A stretch of 64,000 bases of DNA from Prevotellaceae bacterium UBA4361. Its GTDB lineage: Bacteria; Bacteroidota; Bacteroidia; Bacteroidales; Bacteroidaceae. Shown piece after piece: positions 26,456-33,912 of this stretch. The position numbers and the translations under genes were made by a program. Within the stretch, counting starts at the first letter, position 1; every line of letters begins with the position of its first letter. The stretch spans positions 64,687 through 128,686 of the forward strand of contig DGSN01000071.1 in NCBI GenBank assembly GCA_002393575.1, read 5' to 3'. The notes below the pieces were generated by a model. That model searched no databases and had not been told where the DNA came from. It saw only the letters and a list, made by a program, of their open reading frames with translations.

Positions 26456-26487
26456 TTTGGTTGTTTGCGTATTTCTATTTAAATTTG
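26456..26487 (+). promoter_or_regulatory. Promoter of the GH30 gene
   Basis: TTTG at 26456-26459 and TAAATTTG at 26480-26487, with a 20-bp spacer, precede the ATG at 26513. Confidence 0.6.
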
Positions 26488-26512
26488 GCAACGAATTACA
26501 TATTTTAGATCA

Positions 26513-28033
26513 ATGAAAAGATTTTTGTCTTCTGTTTTTGCGTTGGTTGCTGCTACTACGATTCATGCTGCAACCATCAGTGTGACGGTATATACTACCC
26601 AGAAGCAGACTGTTACGGGCTTTGGTGCTGCGTGCTGCGATGGGGCTATGTGCCCGTTCGGTGCTGACACTCAGCCTGTGAGACTGCTCTATGGCCCTAC
26701 GTCGAAGGTTGGGCTGAACATCATGCGTATGGAAATCTCGCCTAACTTTGTGGGGGATGTGATTGTTCCGGAGTGGGGCAATTATGATACTCCTTACGAC
26801 TGGAAGGGTTCGCTGCCTTCGGCTAAGATTGTGAAGCAGCGTGGTGGTATTGTTTTTGGTACTCCTTGGTCGCCTCCTGGTGATTACAAGACGAATGGCA
26901 CTGCGCAGGGTGGCAATTCTGAGGAGCAGGGTCTTCAGGAAGGCAGGTTGCGCAAGGATTGCTATGACAAGTTCTTCCCTTGGTTGAACTCGTTCTTGGC
27001 GTATATGAAAAGTAATGGTGTCAATGTTGACGCTGTGTCTGTTCAGAATGAACCTGACTGGTGGGTCAGCTATTCGGGCTGTCTCTACACGCCTCAGGAG
27101 CAGTTGGAATTGGTGAAGAACTATGCCCACCTGTTGGACCGAGAGACTTATCCTGGTGTTCGTCTCATCAGTGCGGAGCCTTTGGGATTTGACCCTAAGT
27201 ATTCGAATACGCTGCTGAACAATGCTGTTGCGCGCGACCAAATCGACATTGTTGCTGGACACATCTATGGTCATGCTCCGTTGGGAAACATGAAGAGCGC
27301 GAGCACGTTGGCATCGAGGTATGGCAAGGAATTGTGGATGACGGAACATTCTTCGACTGATTACATTCAGAGCCTTCCTAACTGGCACGAGCAGTTGCTC
27401 TTTGCTGAAGAGCTGAATGAGTGTATGCTGGCTGGATGCACGGGCTATATTTATTGGTATATGCGTGCGCATTGGGCTTTTGTGGGTACGGGCGAAACGA
27501 AGTATGGTTCTGCCAATGTGAAGAACCGACTGCTGCCTCGTGCTTACGTCATGTCTCACTTCTCGAAGCATGTCACTGGTTCTACTCGCTTGACTACTTC
27601 GCGCGACATGACTTCGGGCTCGGAGGCTGCGCTTGAGTATTCTGCTTACATTAAGGGTGACTCGCTGATTGTCATGGCGATTGACACGACGAAGACGGGC
27701 TATGACTTGAAGCTGAATTTGCCTTATCCAGTGAGAAGCGGTGTGCATCTGTTATCTACGGGCAACGAGGCAAGTAATCTTTGTCAGCAGAGTGACCTCG
27801 CTATTGCTGAGCCTACAAAGGAGGTGACGGTGCGGATGCCTGAACGCAGTCTGAACACTTATATTTTCATCATTGACAATGAAAATACGGCTATCAATTA
27901 TGTGACTCTTCCTAACCCTGATGGTCCTAAGACTTATTACGACATGCAGGGAAGGAAGCTTGCAAGACCTCACGGTCTCTGCATCGAGAGAAGTTCCGAT
28001 GGTCGTTCAAGAACTATCATGGTTTGGCAATAA
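26513..28033 (+). CDS. Secreted GH30 glycoside hydrolase (xylanase type)
   Basis: This 506-residue protein has a signal peptide (1-19) and a GH30 TIM barrel with its side beta-sandwich. VTGFGAACCDGAM opens the catalytic domain. The acid/base is Glu180 in VSVQNEPDW and the nucleophile Glu278 in LWMTEHSS. GH30 enzymes in Bacteroidota commonly act as glucuronoxylan or other beta-linked glycan endo- or exo-hydrolases. The VQNEP and MTEHSS motifs and compact length suit a xylanase-like member, but the substrate is not certain. The C-terminus carries the tail YYDMQGRKLARPHGLCIE. It stands alone with its own promoter and terminator. Confidence 0.88.
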   Translation: MKRFLSSVFALVAATTIHAATISVTVYTTQKQTVTGFGAACCDGAMCPFGADTQPVRLLYGPTSKVGLNIMRMEISPNFVGDVIVPEWGNYDTPYDWKGSLPSAKIVKQRGGIVFGTPWSPPGDYKTNGTAQGGNSEEQGLQEGRLRKDCYDKFFPWLNSFLAYMKSNGVNVDAVSVQNEPDWWVSYSGCLYTPQEQLELVKNYAHLLDRETYPGVRLISAEPLGFDPKYSNTLLNNAVARDQIDIVAGHIYGHAPLGNMKSASTLASRYGKELWMTEHSSTDYIQSLPNWHEQLLFAEELNECMLAGCTGYIYWYMRAHWAFVGTGETKYGSANVKNRLLPRAYVMSHFSKHVTGSTRLTTSRDMTSGSEAALEYSAYIKGDSLIVMAIDTTKTGYDLKLNLPYPVRSGVHLLSTGNEASNLCQQSDLAIAEPTKEVTVRMPERSLNTYIFIIDNENTAINYVTLPNPDGPKTYYDMQGRKLARPHGLCIERSSDGRSRTIMVWQ

Positions 28034-28058
28034 GGTTTTATTCCATATAAAATTTAAT

Positions 28059-28097
28059 GGGCGAAGACTGTAAGTTATGTGTCTTCGTCTATTTTTT
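28059..28097 (+). terminator. Terminator after GH30 gene
   Basis: GCGAAGAC (28061-28068) pairs with GTCTTCGT (28081-28088, with a final G-T pair) and is followed by a T run (TATTTTTTAT). Confidence 0.75.
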
Positions 28098-28141
28098 ATC
28101 AAAAAAACAACTTAAAGGTTGTGTGTTTCTGCTTTTATTAT

Positions 28142-28149
28142 TATATTTG
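28142..28149 (+). promoter_or_regulatory. Promoter -7 box of toxin-antitoxin-like pair
   Basis: TATATTTG lies 26 bp before the ATG at 28176. Confidence 0.6.
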
Positions 28150-28175
28150 CAACGGAAAAATGTGCTTAGAATATA

Positions 28176-28727
28176 ATGACGTTTGATAGCATTACAGAAG
28201 ACGAACGGCTTTGGGCTACGCGTTATGACGGATGTGCAGACAACGTACTCGACTCGTTGTTTGAGCAATGGAATGATGTTGTTTGGCTAAGAGATTTTTT
28301 TAAGGCTAATTGGGATGACCTTTTCTCTTACTTTAAAATTACAGATGTGAACGATGCTATTTATGACACGATTGAGGATAGTGACCGTTTGCAATGTCTT
28401 ATTTTAGACATTTCGCCTGATGCTGATTTGGATAAAATATTTCGTCCGTTGGAGAATAGTCGATATGCAGACATTCTTCTTGGTAAGGAAAAAGCAAAAT
28501 TACAAGTTAATGCCAGACATGCATCATGGCTCAGAATTTATGCCATTAAATTAGAGCCTGGTATTTATGTTATTACTGGTGGTGCAATCAAATTGACTCG
28601 AACCATGCAGGAAAGAGAGCACACGCTTCGGGAACTGGGAAAGATGGAACAGGTGAGGAATTTCCTGCTGGATCATGGAGTTGTGGATAAAGATGCTTTT
28701 GTGGATTATATGAGTGAATTATTGTAG
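28176..28727 (+). CDS. Putative toxin-like partner of an HTH protein
   Basis: The 183-residue cytoplasmic protein has no signal peptide. Its C-terminal part (HASWLRIYAIKLEPGIYVITGGAIKLT, then KMEQVRNFLLDHGVVDKDAF) looks like the partner proteins that precede XRE-family antitoxins in Bacteroidota. It lies 29 bp upstream of such an HTH gene and shares its promoter. The order (partner first, HTH second) resembles higBA systems, but no RelE-fold residues were recognised. Toxicity is a guess from context. Confidence 0.55.
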   Translation: MTFDSITEDERLWATRYDGCADNVLDSLFEQWNDVVWLRDFFKANWDDLFSYFKITDVNDAIYDTIEDSDRLQCLILDISPDADLDKIFRPLENSRYADILLGKEKAKLQVNARHASWLRIYAIKLEPGIYVITGGAIKLTRTMQEREHTLRELGKMEQVRNFLLDHGVVDKDAFVDYMSELL

Positions 28728-28756
28728 TTTGTTATCTGCTTAATAAAAGAATAAAA

Positions 28757-29065
28757 ATGGAAGAAACAATTGCTGGACTTAAACAATATCAGTCACCGAC
28801 TCCTTCTCGTTGGCGTGAGAAGGCTGAATGGAGGTTGCAGAATAAATCATGGCTGCGACGTTCTCAGCATATTGCTATGCTGATGCTGGACAAGATGGAA
28901 GAAATGAAACTGACGCAAAAGCAATTGGCTGAACAGATGGGATGCAGTCAGCAATATGTGTCGAAAGTGTTGAAAGGACAGGAGAATCTTTCTCTTGAAA
29001 CAATCTCAAAGATTGAAGATTGTTTGCATATTTGTATTTTTAGTGAGGAGTTAGAATTGGTGTAA
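28757..29065 (+). CDS. XRE-family HTH protein, antitoxin-like
   Basis: The 102-residue protein has an N-terminal linker (residues 1-45). A classic XRE helix-turn-helix follows: KLTQKQLAEQMGCSQQYVSKVLKGQENLSLETISKIE. It probably binds its own operator and neutralises or regulates the product of the gene before it. A strong bidirectional terminator follows. Confidence 0.85.
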   Translation: MEETIAGLKQYQSPTPSRWREKAEWRLQNKSWLRRSQHIAMLMLDKMEEMKLTQKQLAEQMGCSQQYVSKVLKGQENLSLETISKIEDCLHICIFSEELELV

Positions 29066-29095
29066 CAAGATGTAAGTTACACTTGTTATTAATAA

Positions 29096-29150
29096 AAAAG
29101 CGATAGCGAAAACACTGTGATGAATTACAGTTGTTTTCGCTATCGCTTTT
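29096..29150. terminator. Bidirectional terminator
   Basis: AAAGCGATAGCGAAAACA pairs with TGTTTTCGCTATCGCTTT across an inner CTGT/ACAG. A and T runs flank it. It separates the convergent HTH and ddh genes. Confidence 0.88.
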
Positions 29151-29175
29151 ATATGACGGTTGTTGATGTCGTTGT

Positions 29176-30075
29176 TTATACCAAGTGGCGGATGAGGTCT
29201 TCCTTGTCGCCAGGGAGCATGTCGATGACTGGGATTTCAATCATGGTGTAGGCACCTGGCTGCTGCTTCAAGGATGCGCGTGCTACGTTGACGAGGACTT
29301 GGGCGGTGAGCGCAGGGTTGTTAATTTTCATGTCGAACTCAAACAACTGGTTGTGGGTCTTGCCACTGACTCCCTTGCGAACGAGGTTGACACCATGACC
29401 TACGTCGTTGAGTGCATCAACGGAGTCAACTTGCTGTACGTGTGTTTCGTCGTTCACGAAGTATGGATCTGCCTTGATGGCTTTGGCGACGGTGTCGAAG
29501 TCGGCACCTTCTTCGAGTTCTACATATACCATGCGGCGATGGATGCCTGTTCCTACTGGAATGGTCATGGAGAGTGCGTCTTTCACGCCATCGATGGCAC
29601 GAACGGCTACGGAGTGTCCCATGGAGCGTCCTGGGCCGAAGTTGGTGTAGGTAATGCCTTTTGGTGCGAGGCTCTGCATGAGTGTACGAACGATGGAGTC
29701 GCTACCTGGGTCCCAACCTGCGGAGATGACGGAAACGGCATTGTTCGCCTTGGCTACTGCATCGAGTGAACGGCGAAGGTCAACGATTTGTGTGTGGATG
29801 TCGAAGGAATCGACTGTATTGATGCCGAGGGCTAGACATTCCTTTGCGTATTCTTCCACCTTGCGGGTTGGGGTGGCAAGGATGGCTACTTGTACGCCTT
29901 GGAGTTCCTTGATGCTTTTAACGACTGGATACTGAGCTAATTCTGCTGGTTTGTTCTCTGCTCCACTGCGACGAACGATTCCGATACATTCCATATCGGG
30001 TGCTGCTTCCACTGCCTGGAGTGCGTACTGACCGATGTTGCCATAACCTACGATGGCTACTTGAATCTTTTCCAT
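29176..30075 (-). CDS. ddh: meso-Diaminopimelate dehydrogenase
   Basis: The 299-residue enzyme has an N-terminal Rossmann motif (VAIVGYGNIGQYAL) and the Ddh signatures TVDSFDIH, SAGWDPGSDS and NFGPGRSMGHSVAV. It converts tetrahydrodipicolinate, ammonia and NADPH directly to meso-diaminopimelate, skipping the acylated intermediates. DapB, encoded at 47896-48651, makes its substrate, so both steps of this short DAP route are in the window. The length is close to the family norm (about 300-325). It is transcribed alone from a promoter at 30137-30144. Confidence 0.95.
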   Translation of the reverse strand: MEKIQVAIVGYGNIGQYALQAVEAAPDMECIGIVRRSGAENKPAELAQYPVVKSIKELQGVQVAILATPTRKVEEYAKECLALGINTVDSFDIHTQIVDLRRSLDAVAKANNAVSVISAGWDPGSDSIVRTLMQSLAPKGITYTNFGPGRSMGHSVAVRAIDGVKDALSMTIPVGTGIHRRMVYVELEEGADFDTVAKAIKADPYFVNDETHVQQVDSVDALNDVGHGVNLVRKGVSGKTHNQLFEFDMKINNPALTAQVLVNVARASLKQQPGAYTMIEIPVIDMLPGDKEDLIRHLV

Positions 30076-30136
30076 GAATTTGTGTCTGTTATAAAACTTA
30101 TTGTTCTTTCTTTTTCTCTCTTCTGTAAATTTTTTG

Positions 30137-30144
30137 CAAAATTA
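30137..30144 (-). promoter_or_regulatory. ddh promoter -7 box
   Basis: CAAAATTA reads TAATTTTG on the minus strand, 62 bp from the ddh start codon. Confidence 0.6.
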
Positions 30145-30272
30145 ATACAAATGATTGATATTTTGCAAATAAATTTATGATTTTGTTAGATTTCTGATAG
30201 CATTTTGTTGAAATTGGTTGCAAAAGGGGCAGTTGAAGTTTCACTGATATGCGTTGGTGTAGGAACGACTAA

Positions 30273-30312
30273 AAAAGACCACAAGGATGTTTGGAACATC
30301 CTTGTAGTCTTT
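30273..30312 (-). terminator. secDF terminator
   Basis: AAAGAC-c-ACAAGGATGTT pairs with AACATCCTTGT-a-GTCTTT around a 3-nt loop, with an A run on the plus strand that is a T run for the minus-strand secDF transcript. Confidence 0.82.
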
Positions 30313-30369
30313 TGTGGATGATGAAGGTTGGGGCAGACGGTGTGTCTGCTTGCCTATATCTGTGTTTGA

Positions 30370-33300
30370 TTACTTCTTAGCAACAGGTTCTACTACTACT
30401 TCTTCGTCCGACTCCTTGATTTTGCGACCCATCCAAAGGTATGCAGTTGGAGCAGCGATGAAGAGAGAAGAAAGTGTACCACCTACAACACCGAGAATCA
30501 TGGCAAATGAGAACGAGCGGATGTTGTCGCCACCGAAGATGAAGATGGCGAGGAGCACGATCAGTGTGGAAACTGAGGTGTTGATGGTACGAGCGAGTGT
30601 CTGGTTCAACGAGTCGTTGAAGAGACGCTGGATGTCGCGCTTAGGATAGAGCTTGAAGTTCTCACGGATGCGGTCGAAGATAACCACCTTGTCGTTGATG
30701 GAGTAACCGATGGCTGTCAGGATGGCACCGATGAAGGTCTGGTCGATTTCGAGAGAGAAACCAATCCAACCGTAGCAGATGGAGTAGAGACCCAGTATGA
30801 TGAGGGTATCGAATACCAATGCTGTGATGGCACCAATGGAGTAAGCCAAGTTGCGGAAACGGAAGAGGATGTAGAGGAAGATGGCGATGAGGGCGAGGAT
30901 GACGCTGATGATAGCACCACGCGTGATGTCGCTTGCCACTGCTGGACCTACCTTGGCAGAACTTACGATAGAGCCGCCAACGCGGTTGTCGCGGTCGATG
31001 AAGTTCTCAAGACTTACCTTGCTTCCGTCAATCATGCCTTCCTCAACGAATGTCTGATAGAGGATTTCTTCGATTTCGGAGTCAACTTCGATGCCGTTTT
31101 CCTTGATACGGTAGTTGGTGCTGACACGGATGTTGGTTCCGTCGGTACCGAGGGCGATGACGCTGGCAGAAACTGCATCGTCAGTCTTGTTGAGAGCCTG
31201 AAGCTTGCTTGTGAGTGCCTGACGTGCCTGCTCAACGCTAACTGGCTGTGCAAACTCTACCTTGAAGTTGCGACCACCTGTGAAGTCGATGGAGCGGCTG
31301 AAGCCACGAACTACGAAGCTGATGATACCAGCAAGAACAATTGCACCGAAGATGGTGTATGACTTCTTGTAAGCGCTCATGAACTTGTAGTTGGTTCCCT
31401 GCATCAAGTTCTTAGAGAAGCTGGTCGTGAAGGTGAGGTCTTGCCACTTGTCACGATTGAGGAAGTGTTCGTAAACGATACGAGTGAGCCAAACAGCTGT
31501 GAAGAACGAACAGATGATACCAATCATGTAGGTGGTAGCGAAGCCCTTGATTGGACCTGTACCGAAGTAGTAGAGGATTACACCTGTGATGAACGAAGTG
31601 ACGTTGGAGTCGAGGATGGCTGAGAATGCGTTGCTATAACCAGCGGCAACTGCGTTCTTCAGTGTCTTTCCGCCCTTCAACTCTTCCTTGATGCGCTCGT
31701 AGATGAGCACGTTGGCATCGACCGCTGTACCGAGTGTCAGTACCATACCGGCGATACCACTCATGGTGAGGGCAGCCTGGAGAGAGGTGAGGATACCGAA
31801 TGTGAAGAAGAAGTTGAGGAGGAGGGCACCATTAGCTACCATACCAGCCTTGAAGCCGTACATCAAGCACATGTAAATCATCAGGATGATGAATGCGATG
31901 ATGAAGCTGATGAAGCCGGCGCGGATGGATTCAGCACCGAGGCTTGGACCTACGATGTCTTCCTGAACGATTTGTGCAGGAGCTGGCATCTTACCAGAGC
32001 TGAGCACGTTGGCGAGGTCCTTGGTGTCGTTGGTTGTGAAGTTACCTGTAATCTGGCTGCTTCCACCGTCAATCTTATTATTTACATTAGGTGCGCTATA
32101 TACAAGACCATCGAGTACGATTGCAATAGCATGACCTACGTTAGCTTCTGTGAGGGTAGCCCACTTACGAGCACCTTCTGTGTTCATCTTCATGCTAACA
32201 CATGGGTTGCCGAATTGGTCGAAGTCGTCCTTTGACTCTGTCACTACTTCGCCTTCGAGTGGAGCCTTGCCGTTCTTGCCACCAGTGGTGCGGATAGCAT
32301 AAAGCTCGAATACCTTGCCAGCCTTGTCCATCGACTTCACACCCCAGAGCAGACGTGCGTCAGCAGGAAGGATGCTCTTGGCAACAGGAGTAGCCAACAA
32401 AGAGTTGATTTCGGCTGTATCGCGAGCCAATGCGTAACCAACAAGACAACCAGCGTTGCCGTTCATAGGCTGGAGCATAGCGAAGAGAGGGTTTTCCTTC
32501 TTGGCAGCTTCGTCAGCCTTTTTCAAGTCCTTAGCCTCTGGAGTTTCCTCGGTGGAAACCTTGGAGAGGATGTCCTTGGTCTTTGATGCAGCACTGTCAA
32601 CCACTTCCTTGGCAGCCTCGGCGATTGTCTGAGTGCTGTCGGCAGCCTGGGTGCTATCAGCAACTGCTTCCTCAACAGGAGCGTTGGCACCATTGCGGAG
32701 GGCTGAATTGATTTGGTTCAGATATGGAAGAATCACCTGAGTGTCGTAGGTCTCCCAGAATTCAAGGTTTGCGCTTCCCTGGAGCAACTTACGTACACGC
32801 TCTGGCTCCTTGATACCTGGAAGTTCCACCATGATACGACCGCTCTGACCTTCAATCTTCTGAATGTTTGGCTGAACGACACCGAAGCGGTCGATACGTG
32901 TGCGAAGAACTCGGAAAGAGTTATCGACAGCTGCGTTCACTTCTTCGCGCAACACTTTCTCCACTTCGCCGTCGGTGCTGTTTGTGTTCACCTTGCCCTT
33001 CAGCTGCTGAGTGGCGAAAATCGTTGCGAGATTTCCGTTCGGAGCATTCTTTTTATAAGCCTTGACAAATAGTGTGATGAAATCTGACTGACTGTCTTGT
33101 GCTTCCTTAGCTGCTTCGTTCACAGACTTCACGAAAGCCTCATCAGTCTTGTGGTCGGCGAGAGCCTTGACTACGTCTGGCACAGACACTTCGAGAATGA
33201 CGTTCATACCACCCTTCAGGTCGAGACCGAGTCCGATGGCAGTTTCGCGACACTGCTTCAGGTTGTAAGTGCCAAGGTAGAATGGAGTCGTGTTGAGCGA

Positions 33301-33444
33301 ATCCAGATAGTCAGAAGCTTCCTGCTCACTCATTGCTGCTGCCTTTCTGTCAACTCGATTGGTAACAAACGAGAAAGAGAGGTAGAAGATGCAAATCAGC
33401 GCAAGCAAGACTGCAATGACCTTGATAAAACCTTTGTTTTGCAT
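30370..33444 (-). CDS. secDF: Fused protein translocase subunit SecDF
   Basis: The 1024-residue protein joins SecD (about 1-620) and SecF (about 680-1010) in one chain, the usual Bacteroidota arrangement. SecD features include GLDLKGGMNVILEV, the periplasmic P1 region, and the membrane domain with GTAVDANVLIYERIKEEL. The SecF half has SIDFTGGRNF and IGYSINDKVVIFDRIREN. A charged Ala/Asp/Glu-rich insert lies at about 245-310. It uses the proton gradient to pull preproteins across the inner membrane. The leader between promoter (33609) and start holds a strong hairpin. Confidence 0.97.
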   Translation of the reverse strand: MQNKGFIKVIAVLLALICIFYLSFSFVTNRVDRKAAAMSEQEASDYLDSLNTTPFYLGTYNLKQCRETAIGLGLDLKGGMNVILEVSVPDVVKALADHKTDEAFVKSVNEAAKEAQDSQSDFITLFVKAYKKNAPNGNLATIFATQQLKGKVNTNSTDGEVEKVLREEVNAAVDNSFRVLRTRIDRFGVVQPNIQKIEGQSGRIMVELPGIKEPERVRKLLQGSANLEFWETYDTQVILPYLNQINSALRNGANAPVEEAVADSTQAADSTQTIAEAAKEVVDSAASKTKDILSKVSTEETPEAKDLKKADEAAKKENPLFAMLQPMNGNAGCLVGYALARDTAEINSLLATPVAKSILPADARLLWGVKSMDKAGKVFELYAIRTTGGKNGKAPLEGEVVTESKDDFDQFGNPCVSMKMNTEGARKWATLTEANVGHAIAIVLDGLVYSAPNVNNKIDGGSSQITGNFTTNDTKDLANVLSSGKMPAPAQIVQEDIVGPSLGAESIRAGFISFIIAFIILMIYMCLMYGFKAGMVANGALLLNFFFTFGILTSLQAALTMSGIAGMVLTLGTAVDANVLIYERIKEELKGGKTLKNAVAAGYSNAFSAILDSNVTSFITGVILYYFGTGPIKGFATTYMIGIICSFFTAVWLTRIVYEHFLNRDKWQDLTFTTSFSKNLMQGTNYKFMSAYKKSYTIFGAIVLAGIISFVVRGFSRSIDFTGGRNFKVEFAQPVSVEQARQALTSKLQALNKTDDAVSASVIALGTDGTNIRVSTNYRIKENGIEVDSEIEEILYQTFVEEGMIDGSKVSLENFIDRDNRVGGSIVSSAKVGPAVASDITRGAIISVILALIAIFLYILFRFRNLAYSIGAITALVFDTLIILGLYSICYGWIGFSLEIDQTFIGAILTAIGYSINDKVVIFDRIRENFKLYPKRDIQRLFNDSLNQTLARTINTSVSTLIVLLAIFIFGGDNIRSFSFAMILGVVGGTLSSLFIAAPTAYLWMGRKIKESDEEVVVEPVAKK

Positions 33445-33562
33445 TTTGTTGTTTAAGTGATTAAAATTATTGATTGTTGTTTAATTAATATTCAGGTTTT
33501 GTGTTCAGATGATTCATCCCTTTGTTTTTGGTTGAAAAGTATTCTGCACACACGTCAAATCA

Positions 33563-33616
33563 CACCAAAAATGTGACATTTTGGTGCGTAGATACTCTTT
33601 CAAGGTCGCAAAGTTA
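33563..33616 (-). promoter_or_regulatory. secDF promoter and leader hairpin
   Basis: CAAAGTTA at 33609-33616 reads TAACTTTG on the minus strand. Between it and the gene, CACCAAAA (33563-33570) and TTTTGGTG (33579-33586) form an 8-bp stem near the expected 5' end of the transcript. The leader is about 155 nt, longer than usual here. Confidence 0.55.
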
Positions 33617-33734
33617 GTGATTTTTTGTGAAAATAAAGATTTTTAAGAAAAATTTCGGGGCTTTTCTGCATTATTTTGATTAAAAGCTTTCTATTTCACG
33701 CCATGAGGGGGATTGCGGAGGGCACTTTAGTTTG

Positions 33735-33905
33735 AATAGTAGAATGAAGAATGATGAATGTAGAATGTAGAATGAAGAATTGTCGCTACGCTCCGAACCA
33801 GCTCAGTATAGCCACTGAATAATAATTACACTTATCCAAGAAGCAGGGTAAAAACATTCTTCATTCTTCATTCTTCATTCTTTATTCTACATTCTTCATT
33901 TAACA
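33735..33905. repeat. Inverted heptamer arrays
   Basis: GAATGAAGAATG-like units (33740-33780) face CATTCTTCATTC-like units (33855-33900) across TCGCTACGCTCCG and unrelated sequence. The right arm touches the GH127 stop codon. Nothing else was recognised in the 33445-33912 gap apart from the secDF promoter. Confidence 0.7.
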
Positions 33906-33912
33906 CCTTTCT

